64,000 nt of DNA, taken from contig JARGOC010000003.1 in assembly GCA_029212365.1 (NCBI GenBank), positions 124,001 through 188,000 of the forward strand. The letters are read 5' to 3'. Below are positions 37,702 to 46,362 of the stretch, piece by piece (the first letter of the stretch is position 1; every line of letters begins with the position of its first letter). Both the position numbers and the translations under genes were made by a program. The stretch comes from Roseovarius sp. (lineage in GTDB: Bacteria; Pseudomonadota; Alphaproteobacteria; Rhodobacterales; Rhodobacteraceae). Under the pieces are notes generated by a model. The model made no database searches, was not told the DNA's origin, and saw only the letters and a program-made list of their open reading frames with translations.

Positions 37702-38361
37702 TCATTCTTCTTTTAGATACTCAAGGCATGTAGCCTTGTCCAAAACACCAACACTGCGAATTGATGTGCCCTGAAATACCATTTCCAATCGCTCTACTGG
37801 CCCAGCAAAGTATCCTTCAAAATTGCTGCAAATTTCCGTCCCTCCGGATTCCAGAATGAGCTCGTATTCTCCGTCATATAGATCATCACCATCTACCTGA
37901 TACCGAAACCGATACACTCCGTTTGTGAAACTGACGTTGACCAAATCAGTGCCAGGTTCAATTTCTTCTGGAAGAGCCAACTGGATAGATCGGATTTCAG
38001 CATCGATCTGGGATTTTGAGACAGGGAGGTCGGCGCGATAGATTTGCAGCAGGTTGTAGCTGTAACCCAAAACACCAACAAGGATCAGTATGAGACCAAT
38101 CCATGAGACAATGCTAGGATCACGATCCTTGTACATCGCTCGATACATACCGTGAGCCAACAAAGCGCAGTAAATGGAACATGCGCCAACCAGTACCGCT
38201 AAAAGAAAGTCGATAACCTCTTCATTTTCCTCGGTATAAGTATCAAATGCCGCTGCGTTCACAAACAGAAATACAACACGCATAGTGATGTTGAAACCGA
38301 AGTAACCGCCCCAAAAAGTGCTGGTCACCGAATAGCGGCCATTGAACAGATTTCTAAGCAA
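37702..38361 (-). CDS. Orphan membrane protein of unknown function, AT-rich
   Basis: 219 residues, not recognised. About three membrane segments lie in the first half (near 15-35, 50-70 and 82-103), then a soluble beta-rich domain (about 110-219) with VSFTNGVYRFRYQVDGDDLY. The start is TTG, with AAGAGG about 8 bases before it. The coding sequence is clearly richer in A/T than the neighbouring genes, and codon use looks different, which suggests recent acquisition. A perfect 12-bp inverted repeat lies directly upstream and touches the ribosome site. Confidence 0.7.
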   Translation of the reverse strand: MLRNLFNGRYSVTSTFWGGYFGFNITMRVVFLFVNAAAFDTYTEENEEVIDFLLAVLVGACSIYCALLAHGMYRAMYKDRDPSIVSWIGLILILVGVLGYSYNLLQIYRADLPVSKSQIDAEIRSIQLALPEEIEPGTDLVNVSFTNGVYRFRYQVDGDDLYDGEYELILESGGTEICSNFEGYFAGPVERLEMVFQGTSIRSVGVLDKATCLEYLKEE

Positions 38362-38370
38362 GCGTTGCCT

Positions 38371-38398
38371 CTTTTAAGTTGGTGATCCAACTTAAAAG
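38371..38398. repeat. Perfect 12-bp inverted repeat upstream of the orphan membrane protein
   Basis: Arms CTTTTAAGTTGG (38371-38382) and CCAACTTAAAAG (38387-38398) with a 4-base loop. In minus-strand RNA the 3' arm ends in AAAAG, which is the first part of the AAGAGG ribosome site of the TTG-start gene. It could be an operator, a translation-blocking hairpin, or the 3' end hairpin of the sox transcript. Confidence 0.65.
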
Positions 38399-38449
38399 AT
38401 ATTGATATTACAACAAACTCAACCCAAAATGAGCATCACAGATTGGCTT

Positions 38450-39019
38450 TTACGCCAAATACCCCACCTGCCCGCCCGGCTCGGCCGCATCCTTCAAAAG
38501 GTTAAAGGCATACTCTGCCACCGAGCGGAAACAGACGATCTGCACGCTGACATCCGTTGGCATCCAGAAGGCGGCGGGGATCTGCGCCATGCGGGAGCGG
38601 CGGAAATCGCTGGGGCCAAACGCGTCCGGGGACATATCCACCGGGCATAATTTGGCAATGACTTCGCGCGCACCGTTGCCCTCAAGGTGGAACATCGCAC
38701 GGGCATCCGAGACATTGACGGCCAGGAAATGCTCACCGGTCAGCGCTTTGTGCAGCGCGTCCAGCCTGGCATCAATCTCGGCATAGGGCACAAAAAGCAA
38801 CAGCTCGTCCGGGCTCATCCATGCCACACCAGTGTCCCCATCCACGGCAGCTTTGCGCTGCGCCGGGACAGGCTGACCGGTGGCGGCTTTCACGGCTTTG
38901 CCAACCTTGGTTGAGGACAAATCACCACGCAGGGTGATCATACCTTGCAGGCCCATGGCCTGAACCGTGACGAAACCTTCGTATTTGGCGCCATTCAAAG
39001 GGGCTACTGGCTCAGACAT
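38450..39019 (-). CDS. soxG: Sarcosine oxidase gamma subunit
   Basis: 189 residues from MSEPVAPLNGAKYEGFVTVQ, with GGAGAAACAAA before the ATG; the ATG overlaps the soxA stop by 8 bases. The fold resembles the folate-binding GcvT family, and the conserved WMSPDELLLFVP and PAAFWMPTDVSVQIVCFRSV segments identify the gamma subunit of the four-part sarcosine oxidase. It is the last gene of the operon. Confidence 0.94.
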   Translation of the reverse strand: MSEPVAPLNGAKYEGFVTVQAMGLQGMITLRGDLSSTKVGKAVKAATGQPVPAQRKAAVDGDTGVAWMSPDELLLFVPYAEIDARLDALHKALTGEHFLAVNVSDARAMFHLEGNGAREVIAKLCPVDMSPDAFGPSDFRRSRMAQIPAAFWMPTDVSVQIVCFRSVAEYAFNLLKDAAEPGGQVGYLA

Positions 39020-42000
39020 TTTGTTTCTCCCCGTCTTTGTCAAAGAAGACCTGATCGACGATTTTCGCCTGGATCACCCCGCCATCCACCTTTGGAAAAT
39101 CTATCACCTCGCCCATGCGGTCTGGCCCGTGCAGGACCAGCCCCATCGCAATGCCGCGCTCAAGCGTGGGCGAATAATAGGTCGAGGTCACCCGCCCCTG
39201 CACATTGCGCTGACCATTGGCGTTTTCACCATCCGCCACCGCATAGGCCCCATTGGGCAACACCGAACCATCAAGCGTTTCCAAGCCGACCAGCTTCCAG
39301 CGGTTGGGATCCGTCATATGCGAGCGGGACTGGGCGCGCTTGCCGAGGAAATCTTCTTTCTTTTTGGAAATGGCCCAATGCATCATCAGATCCTGCGGGA
39401 TGACCGTGCCATCGGTTTCATCCCCGATCATGATAAAGCCCTTTTCAGCACGCATCACATGCAGCCCTTCTGTGCCGTAGGTGGTGATGTCAAATTCGGC
39501 CCCTGCCTCAAGCAATCTGTCCCACAGCGCACGGCCATAAGAGGCAGGCACGGCGATCTCATAGCTCAGTTCACCTGAGAATGAGATGCGGTAAACACGA
39601 GCAGACACACCATCCAAAGTGATGTCGCCAAACCCCATGAACGGCAGTGCCTCTGCTGAGATGTCATCAGTTGTCAGCTTCTCCAACACCTTGCGGGCGT
39701 TGGGGCCAACCACGGCGATCTGAGCGTATTGCTCGGTCACATTGGCGGTATAAACCTTCCAATTCCACCACTCACATTGCAGCCAGTCCTCCATGTGGCC
39801 ATGGATATTTTCCGCGCCACCTGTGGTGGTGTGGCACAGGAATGTATCATCGTCCAAACGCGCCACAACACCATCGTCCTGCAAGAAACCATTCTCGCCG
39901 CACATCAGGCCATACCGGCATTTGCCGGGCTTCAGGTTGGACATCATGTTTGTATACATCATGTCCAGAAACTTGCCTGCATCCGGCCCTTTGGCGATGA
40001 TTTTGCCAAGGGTCGAGGCATCCAACAGCGCCACAGAATTGCGCGTGCCGTTGATTTCGCGGGTCACGGCGGCGTCAACCGTTTCGCCGTCCTGCTGATA
40101 GCAATAAGGCCGACGCCAGGCACCAACGGGTTCAAAGAAGGCCCCGTTTTCTTCGTGCCAGTCGTGAATCACGGTTTTGCGCAGTGGCTGGAAAAGTTCG
40201 CCGCGCGCCTCGCCCGCGATTGATGCCAAAGATATCGGCGTGTAAGGCGGGCGGAAAGTGGTGGTTCCGGTTTGCGGAATCGGTTGGTTCAGCGCATCCG
40301 ACAGGATCGCCAAGCCATTGATGTTGGAGATTTTCCCCTGATCGGTTGCCATGCCCAGCGTGGTGTACCTTTTGGCGTGCTCCACCGACGCGTAGCCCTC
40401 ACGCGCGGCCAGTTGAACATCCGAAACCTTCACATCATTTTGATAATCCAGCCAGGATTTCATCCTCAGCTTGGGCCCGGCCCCTTGCGGCATCAGCCAA
40501 ATCGGGGCCAATGGGGCCTCCTTGGTGGTTGTGCCCGATGGCGCGGTTTGTTTGCTGGCAGAATGCCCGGCAGCCGTTGCAGCAGCCTTCCCGGCAGCAT
40601 CGGCATCGCTCAATACCTCGCCCAGTTCAAACACCCCGTTGGCGGTGCCGGCAGGGATCACAAACCCCTCGCCGGCGGCACCAGTTGGCGCTTTATGCAC
40701 ATCCGGGCGGAACATGGCGTGCGTGTCGTCCCAGAGCAGCTTGCCACCGCAATGTGACCACAGGTGCACAACCGGAGACCAGCCGCCCGACATGGCAACA
40801 ACATCACATTTTATGTCTTCCAGAACAGCACCTTCGCCAGCCTGCGTACAAATACTGATACCTTCAACACGGCGGGTGCCTTTGACTTTGGCGATGGCTT
40901 TGCCATTTTCGATACGGATGCCAAGCGCGCGCGCCTCATCCGCCAGCGCGCCGCCGCCCGTCGCGCGCGCATCCAAGATCACCGGCACGTCCAGACCCAT
41001 ATTTTTTAGGGTGATGGCGGTGCGATATGCGTCATCATTATTGGTTACAATCGCGGTGCGATCCCCGACAGAAACACCAAAATTCACCGCGTAATCGCGG
41101 ATCGCCGAGGCCAGCATCACGCCCGGCACGTCATTCCCGGCAAAGCTGAGGGGGCGTTCAATCGCGCCTGTCGCAGTCACAATCTGCTTGGCACGAATGC
41201 GCCAAAGACGATGGCGAGGACCCGGTGCGTCGGGCTGATGGTCTGTCAGCCGCTCGTATCCCAGCGCATACCCATGGTCATACACCCCGGCCCCCATCAT
41301 GCGGCTGCGCAGGGTTACATTTGGGTTTTCCTGAAGCTCGCTTAAAGTTTTTTGAACAAACTTATCCACAGGCGCGCCATCCACTGTGCCGCCATCGACG
41401 CAGGCACGCCCGCCCCAATCTGCGGTCTGTTCCAGCACCATGACCTTGGCACCGGATTCAGCGGCAGCCTTGGCCGCTTGCAGGCCCGCCACACCGCCCC
41501 CGATCACCAAAACATCGCTGAAGGCGTAGAAATGTTCGTATTTATCCTGATCCCGGTCGCGCGGCGCTTTGCCCAGGCCGGCAGACTGGCGGATAAACGG
41601 CTCGTATACATGTTTCCAGAACGCGCGTGGATACATGAACATCTTGTAGTAAAAACCCGCAGGCAGGAACCGTCCAAGGTATTTGTTGACGGCACCGATA
41701 TCGAATTCCAGATTTGGCCAGTGGTTCTGGCTTTTGCAGGTTAGCCCATCGAAAAGCTCGGTCGTGGTGGCACGTTGGTTGGGTTCAAAACCAGCCCCTT
41801 CGCCCATGTTAAACAAGGCGTTGGGTTCTTCCACACCGCTGGCCACAATGCCGCGCGGACGGTGATATTTGAACGATCGGCCCACCATCATCTGGTTGTT
41901 GGCCAACAGGGCCGAGGCCAGCGTGTCACCCGCGCGGCCCTCATGGCGCTTGCCGTTAAACGAGAAGGAAACTGATTTGGTTCGGTCGATCAGACGGCCG

Positions 42001-42023
42001 CCAGTGGCAAGACGTGTGCTCAT
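39012..42023 (-). CDS. soxA: Sarcosine oxidase alpha subunit
   Basis: 1003 residues, the family's normal size. An N-terminal ferredoxin-like domain (SVSFSFNGKRHEGRAGDTLA) comes first, then a Rossmann fold with VIGGGVAGLQAAKAA near 172, and a C-terminal GcvT-like folate domain from about 600 (RPYCYQQDGETVDAAVTREI onward). The enzyme oxidises sarcosine to glycine and passes the methyl carbon to tetrahydrofolate as methylene-THF, with H2O2 as by-product. Overlaps soxD by 4 bases and soxG by 8. Confidence 0.97.
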   Translation of the reverse strand: MSTRLATGGRLIDRTKSVSFSFNGKRHEGRAGDTLASALLANNQMMVGRSFKYHRPRGIVASGVEEPNALFNMGEGAGFEPNQRATTTELFDGLTCKSQNHWPNLEFDIGAVNKYLGRFLPAGFYYKMFMYPRAFWKHVYEPFIRQSAGLGKAPRDRDQDKYEHFYAFSDVLVIGGGVAGLQAAKAAAESGAKVMVLEQTADWGGRACVDGGTVDGAPVDKFVQKTLSELQENPNVTLRSRMMGAGVYDHGYALGYERLTDHQPDAPGPRHRLWRIRAKQIVTATGAIERPLSFAGNDVPGVMLASAIRDYAVNFGVSVGDRTAIVTNNDDAYRTAITLKNMGLDVPVILDARATGGGALADEARALGIRIENGKAIAKVKGTRRVEGISICTQAGEGAVLEDIKCDVVAMSGGWSPVVHLWSHCGGKLLWDDTHAMFRPDVHKAPTGAAGEGFVIPAGTANGVFELGEVLSDADAAGKAAATAAGHSASKQTAPSGTTTKEAPLAPIWLMPQGAGPKLRMKSWLDYQNDVKVSDVQLAAREGYASVEHAKRYTTLGMATDQGKISNINGLAILSDALNQPIPQTGTTTFRPPYTPISLASIAGEARGELFQPLRKTVIHDWHEENGAFFEPVGAWRRPYCYQQDGETVDAAVTREINGTRNSVALLDASTLGKIIAKGPDAGKFLDMMYTNMMSNLKPGKCRYGLMCGENGFLQDDGVVARLDDDTFLCHTTTGGAENIHGHMEDWLQCEWWNWKVYTANVTEQYAQIAVVGPNARKVLEKLTTDDISAEALPFMGFGDITLDGVSARVYRISFSGELSYEIAVPASYGRALWDRLLEAGAEFDITTYGTEGLHVMRAEKGFIMIGDETDGTVIPQDLMMHWAISKKKEDFLGKRAQSRSHMTDPNRWKLVGLETLDGSVLPNGAYAVADGENANGQRNVQGRVTSTYYSPTLERGIAMGLVLHGPDRMGEVIDFPKVDGGVIQAKIVDQVFFDKDGEKQNV

Positions 42024-42349
42024 GAGAATTCCCTCCAGCGCCAGCCGGGTCGTTTGGTCGAAATGGCGTCTTTGATCGCTTTTGGTGGCTCATATGTCTG
42101 AGCAGAATAGGTGCCATAAACTTCCATGGTCATGGTGTCGCGCGCGGCCAAAAACCACTTGCCGCAACCATTGGCATGGCGCCAACGCTCCAGATGCACC
42201 CCCTTGGGGTTTTCCTTCATGAACAGATAGTCATGAAAATCATCATCTGTTGACCCAGGCCCGAAGCGTTTTAGATGCGCCTCGCCACCAGCGACAAATT
42301 CAGTTTCTTCGCCTGTGACATCACAACAGGGGCAGGTGAGGATCAGCAT
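42020..42349 (-). CDS. soxD: Sarcosine oxidase delta subunit
   Basis: 109 residues from MLILTCPCCDVTGEETEF, with GGAGGCACAAA before the ATG. Cysteines 6 and 9, His58 and Cys62 (HANGCGKW) match the zinc ligands of this small subunit. It stabilises the alpha-beta assembly. The ATG is close to two tandem AT-rich hairpins, and the 3' end overlaps soxA by 4 bases. Confidence 0.95.
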   Translation of the reverse strand: MLILTCPCCDVTGEETEFVAGGEAHLKRFGPGSTDDDFHDYLFMKENPKGVHLERWRHANGCGKWFLAARDTMTMEVYGTYSAQTYEPPKAIKDAISTKRPGWRWREFS

Positions 42350-42373
42350 TTTGTGCCTCCGATCAACGTCGCA

Positions 42374-42419
42374 CCAAGAAAATTTGAATTTTCTTGGCAA
42401 AATTCTTTGAGGAATTTTG
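42374..42419. repeat. Two tandem AT-rich hairpins before soxD
   Basis: First: perfect 11-bp arms CCAAGAAAATT (42374-42384) and AATTTTCTTGG (42387-42397), 2-base spacer. Second, directly adjacent: perfect 8-bp arms CAAAATTC (42398-42405) and GAATTTTG (42412-42419), 6-base loop. They lie between the 72-residue gene and soxD, within the operon leader of soxD-A-G. Confidence 0.7.
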
Positions 42420-42490
42420 GGTGGGTTACGCGCGCAGCAAAGACGGGCGCCAATTGACGCCCGCCGGATGCAGATAGAGATTGGAAATAC

Positions 42491-42709
42491 TCATTCGATG
42501 ACAACCGCGTTGTCAGCTGGCACGGTGATGGGATCAGCGCCGACACCACCGGGGCGTTCCGCTGTAATTGAACCGCCCCCCAACGAACCGATGAGCACCA
42601 GAACGCCCAGACCCGCGATGACAAAGAGAACCCAGAACAAACCTGTCCCGCCTTCGCCAGTGCTGAGATGATCAGGTGGGTAATTGCCAGACTTGCCGTG
42701 GTCCGCCAT
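42491..42709 (-). CDS. Small membrane protein inside the sox operon
   Basis: 72 residues: MADHGKSGNYPPDHLSTGEG, one membrane helix (GLFWVLFVIAGLGVLVLIGS, about 23-43) and a Gly/Pro-rich tail ending ADNAVVIE. A likely ribosome site (AAAGGGGACC) precedes the ATG. It stands between soxB and soxD, on the same strand. The family is not one I can name. It could anchor the oxidase or a transport partner at the membrane; this is speculation from position. Confidence 0.65.
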   Translation of the reverse strand: MADHGKSGNYPPDHLSTGEGGTGLFWVLFVIAGLGVLVLIGSLGGGSITAERPGGVGADPITVPADNAVVIE

Positions 42710-42875
42710 GATGTGGTCCCCTTTCTAGGTGTCAGAAAGGATGGGGTCGCATTTTCAGCTTGTGAAGGCAGAGCGGAAACCCCCGGACAAATTGGGCCAA
42801 ACCCTGCAGGTTGGGCGGGTTGACATGGGCCAGTTTCCGCCCGCAACGCATTTGTGAAGCGACGCAAATCAGCCA

Positions 42876-44120
42876 TCAGTGCGCGACCCCCGAAGCGACG
42901 CTTTCGTCGATAAAGCGGCCTTCCTTGAAGCGATCAAGGTTGAATGCCTCGGTCAGGGGTGAATATCCGGTGGCCATCAGCTCGGCGAAGCCAAAGCCCG
43001 AACCGGGGATGGATTTGAAGCCACCCGTGCCCCAGCCACAATTGATAAAGATGTTTTCAACCGGTGTTTTTGACAGGATCGGAGACCGATCCCCAGTCAC
43101 ATCCACAATGCCGCCCCATTGGCGCAGCATTTTCAGGCGCGAGATCATTGGAAAGGTTTCAATCAAAGCCCGCACTGTTTCCTCAATATGGTGGAACGAT
43201 CCACGCTGAGTAAAACCGTTGTGCCCATCGGTACCGCCACCGATCACCATTTCGCCTTTGTCGGATTGGCTCATGTAACCATGCACTGTGTTGGCCATCA
43301 CAACCACATCCATGCAGGGTTTGATCGGCTCAGAAACGAGCGCCTGCAAGGGCACCGATTCAACCGGCAGACGAAAGCCCGCCTGCCCTGCCAGATCACC
43401 ACAATGACCGGCCACCACGATGCCCAGTTTGTCACAATCAATCTGGCCTCTGGTGGTGGTGACCCCCACAACCTTGCCGCCTTCATTGCGCACGCCGGTA
43501 ACTTCGCATTTCTGGATCACATCCATGCCCATATCAGAACAGGCACGCGCATAGCCCCAGGCCACCGCATCATGGCGCGCAGTGCCGGCACGGGCCTGCC
43601 ACAAGGCACCCAAAACCGGGTAACGCGGGCCATCCAGATTGATGATCGGCACCAGTTCCTTGACCCGTGTGGGCGAGATGAATTCAGTTGTCACGCCCTG
43701 CAAGGCGTTGGCGTGGGCGGTGCGTTCATAGCCACGGACTTCGTGCTGGGTCTGGGCCAGCATCATCACGCCGCGCGGGCTGAACATCACGTTAAAGTTC
43801 AGGTCCTGACTCATCGTTTCGTAAAGGCCGCGTGCCTTTTCATAAATCGCCGCTGATGGGTCCTGCAAATAGTTCGAGCGGATGATCGTGGTGTTGCGGC
43901 CCGTATTACCACCTCCCAGCCAGCCCTTTTCGATGATCGCCACATTGGTGATGCCGTGGTTCTTGCCCAGATAATACGCCGTGGCCAGACCATGCCCCCC
44001 GGCCCCGATAATAATCACATCGTATTTCTTCTTTGGGTCTGGTGACGCCCAGGCGCGCTCCCAACCGGAATGATAGCGGACGGCTTCTCGGGCGATGGCA
44101 AAGGCGGAATAACGTCTCAT
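42876..44120 (-). CDS. soxB: Sarcosine oxidase beta subunit
   Basis: 414 residues starting MRRYSAFAIAREAVRYHSGW, the usual SoxB N-terminus. The FAD-binding Rossmann motif is VIIIGAGGHGLATAYYLGKN near 35. The C-terminal INCGWGTGGFKSIPGSGFGF region belongs to the substrate site. The beta subunit carries the flavin and oxidises sarcosine. It is the first gene of the operon; the 212-base region between it and the divergent ccmI should hold the operon promoter. Confidence 0.96.
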   Translation of the reverse strand: MRRYSAFAIAREAVRYHSGWERAWASPDPKKKYDVIIIGAGGHGLATAYYLGKNHGITNVAIIEKGWLGGGNTGRNTTIIRSNYLQDPSAAIYEKARGLYETMSQDLNFNVMFSPRGVMMLAQTQHEVRGYERTAHANALQGVTTEFISPTRVKELVPIINLDGPRYPVLGALWQARAGTARHDAVAWGYARACSDMGMDVIQKCEVTGVRNEGGKVVGVTTTRGQIDCDKLGIVVAGHCGDLAGQAGFRLPVESVPLQALVSEPIKPCMDVVVMANTVHGYMSQSDKGEMVIGGGTDGHNGFTQRGSFHHIEETVRALIETFPMISRLKMLRQWGGIVDVTGDRSPILSKTPVENIFINCGWGTGGFKSIPGSGFGFAELMATGYSPLTEAFNLDRFKEGRFIDESVASGVAH

Positions 44121-44332
44121 GCGGGCTCTCGGGGTTATTGGGTGGAATCGCGGGCAGGATGCGATAATTTTCTATGCGCCTTTTCCCTGACCTCAGGGAC
44201 ACAGAGCGCGGCAATAAACGCACAGATTGCGACATAGTGCCAGTTGGGCCTCAAGGCTGATACACATGTGATACTTTGTCTCTTTTTTCCTTGCCCCGAC
44301 GAGGATAGATGAAAGGCAATGCAGGAGAACAC

Positions 44333-45559
44333 ATGATATTTTGGATCCTCATCACACTTATATGCCTGATTGTGGCCGGGTTGCTGGGGCGTGCTTTGTG
44401 GCGCGGACCACAGGCTGTGGGCACAGCGGGCGAATTTGATCTGCAAATCTACCGCGACCAATTGCAAGACGTAGACCGCGATCTGGCGCGCGGAGTGCTG
44501 AACGAGGAAGAAGCAGACCGCGTGCGCACGGAAGTGTCGCGCCGTATCCTGGCCGCCGATGCCGCTTGCCAAATCGAGGCTGAGCCAGCGCCACGTCAAT
44601 CGGGGCGAATCATGATCGCGCTTGTGTGTTTGGTGCTGCTGGGCGGTACTGGCTTGCTCTATTCACAATTGGGTGCGCCGGGCTATGTGGATCTGCCTAT
44701 CAAGGCACGGATCGCTGCCTCTGATGACCAACGCGCCAATCGCCTGACCCAAGACCAGGCCGAAGAGCGCAGGAAAGGCATCCCCTCGGCGCCGACGCCT
44801 CAGGCAACACCGGAATTTCTGGCCCTGATGGAGAAGCTGCGCAAAACCGTTGAAACGCGCCCTGATGATCTGCATGGACTTGAATTGTTGGTGAGAAACG
44901 AGGCCGCCTTGGGCCACGCCGATGCCGCCCACGCCGCACAGGCGCGGGTGATTGCCCTCAAAGGCGCGGATGCCATGGCGCGCGACCACGCGCTTTATGC
45001 TGACCTGCTGATTACGGCGGCTGGTGGGTATGTTTCTTCTGAGGCTGAAAACGCCTTGCGCGCAGGACTGGCAAAAGACCCCAAACACCCGATCGCGCTG
45101 TATTATCTGGCACAATACCTGTTGCAGGTGGATCGCCCTGATGCGGCCTTTCCGATCATGGAGGGTCTTTTGCGTGACAGCCCGGCCAATGCGCCTTGGC
45201 TGGGGTCACTGCGCGAACAGATTGAGGCCGTCGCCTGGAGTGCGGGGGTAAAATACACCCTGCCACCGCTGACCAAAGCCCCCGGCCCTGACGCCGATGC
45301 CATCGCCGCGGCTGAGGATATGACCGACGCGGACCGTCAGGCGATGATCCAAGGCATGGTCACACAATTGTCCGACAGGCTGGCGACCCAAGGCGGCACA
45401 GCACAGGAATGGGCACGGTTGATCCGGGCAATGGGGGTGTTGGGCGATACCGATCAGGCGGCCCTGATCTATGGCGAAGCCCAGAGCGTTTTTGAAGGCC
45501 GCCCGGCCGAGTTACAACAGATCCTTGCCGCCGCCCAAGATGCGGGAGTGGCCCAATGA
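44333..45559 (+). CDS. ccmI: Cytochrome c biogenesis protein CcmI (CycH)
   Basis: 408 residues from MIFWILITLICLIVAGLLGR, the ATG placed after AGGAGAACAC. Two N-terminal membrane helices (about 1-20 and 95-115) flank the CcmI-1 domain (DLQIYRDQLQDVDRDLARGV). A periplasmic TPR region follows (about 180-330), which binds apocytochrome c. It is remote from the ccmABCDG genes at 14-17 kb and is followed by ruvX with a 4-base overlap. Confidence 0.93.
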   Translation: MIFWILITLICLIVAGLLGRALWRGPQAVGTAGEFDLQIYRDQLQDVDRDLARGVLNEEEADRVRTEVSRRILAADAACQIEAEPAPRQSGRIMIALVCLVLLGGTGLLYSQLGAPGYVDLPIKARIAASDDQRANRLTQDQAEERRKGIPSAPTPQATPEFLALMEKLRKTVETRPDDLHGLELLVRNEAALGHADAAHAAQARVIALKGADAMARDHALYADLLITAAGGYVSSEAENALRAGLAKDPKHPIALYYLAQYLLQVDRPDAAFPIMEGLLRDSPANAPWLGSLREQIEAVAWSAGVKYTLPPLTKAPGPDADAIAAAEDMTDADRQAMIQGMVTQLSDRLATQGGTAQEWARLIRAMGVLGDTDQAALIYGEAQSVFEGRPAELQQILAAAQDAGVAQ

Positions 45560-46032
45560 TCTGTGACGACATTGCGGATTTTGCTGTCGCCCTGCCGCCC
45601 ATGCGCGCCATTATGGGGCTTGATCTGGGGGATAAAACCATCGGGGTTGCGGTCTCGGACGGCATGCGGGCTGTTGCATCGCCCCATGAAACTGTGCGGC
45701 GCAAGAAATTTGGCGTGGACGCCGCGCGCTTGCTGGAAATTGTGGCCGAGCGTGATGTGGCTGGCATCATTCTGGGTCTGCCCTACAACATGGATGGATC
45801 AGAAGGCCCGCGCTGCCAGTCCACCCGTGCCTTTGCGCGCAATCTGGAACGGCTGACAGAGCTGCCGATTGGATATTGGGACGAGCGCCTGTCCACCGTC
45901 GCCGCCGAACGCGCCCTGCTCGAGGCGGATGCGACCCGAAAGCGCCGCGCGGAAGTGATCGACAATATCGCCGCCTCGTATATCTTGCAGGGCGTGTTGG
46001 ACCGCTTAAACCATATGAAGGCCGCGCAATGA
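45556..46032 (+). CDS. ruvX: Pre-16S rRNA nuclease / Holliday junction resolvase-like YqgF (RuvX)
   Basis: 158 residues with the RNase H-like fold of YqgF: MGLDLGDKTIGVAVSD near 17, GLPYNMDGSEGPRC near 74, and the catalytic Asp in YWDERLSTVAAERALL. In E. coli YqgF processes the 5' end of 16S rRNA; a resolvase role is also assigned to the family. Overlaps ccmI and the DUF1289 gene by 4 bases each. Confidence 0.93.
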   Translation: MICDDIADFAVALPPMRAIMGLDLGDKTIGVAVSDGMRAVASPHETVRRKKFGVDAARLLEIVAERDVAGIILGLPYNMDGSEGPRCQSTRAFARNLERLTELPIGYWDERLSTVAAERALLEADATRKRRAEVIDNIAASYILQGVLDRLNHMKAAQ

Positions 46033-46277
46033 GCGAGCAGAACATCTGGAACCGCTCTGAGGTCGAAAGCCCATGCGTACGCATTTGTGTGATCCATCCA
46101 GAGGCAAGGATATGCACCGGATGCAACCGCACCATGGATGAAATCCGGCTGTGGTCAAAAATGACACCCGAGGAACGGCGTGAGATTATGGCGGCTTTGC
46201 CTGATCGCTCTTCGATGCTGACAAAGCGGCGTGGCGGGCGTTCTGCACGGTTGGCACGTGGTGACGCCAAGGGCTGA
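46029..46277 (+). CDS. DUF1289 protein with four cysteines
   Basis: 82 residues from an ATG that overlaps the ruvX stop (ATGA). The DUF1289 core is present: SPCVRICVIHP then CTGCNRTMDEIRLW, giving cysteines at 16, 20, 29 and 32, probably a metal or Fe-S site. The C-terminus is basic. Function of the family is unknown. Confidence 0.9.
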   Translation: MSEQNIWNRSEVESPCVRICVIHPEARICTGCNRTMDEIRLWSKMTPEERREIMAALPDRSSMLTKRRGGRSARLARGDAKG

Positions 46278-46362
46278 GCGATTCTCACCTTCAGCGGGCT
46301 GGCGTCAGGGCGACGGCGCGTCATCCACAGGCCATTTGGCCCGGCTTTTGCTCAGATATCCC

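Noticed and set aside
38371..38398. The inverted repeat as an ordinary terminator of the sox operon
   Set aside because: It lies after soxG on the right strand, but no T tract follows and its arm merges with the next gene's ribosome site; listed as a regulatory repeat instead.
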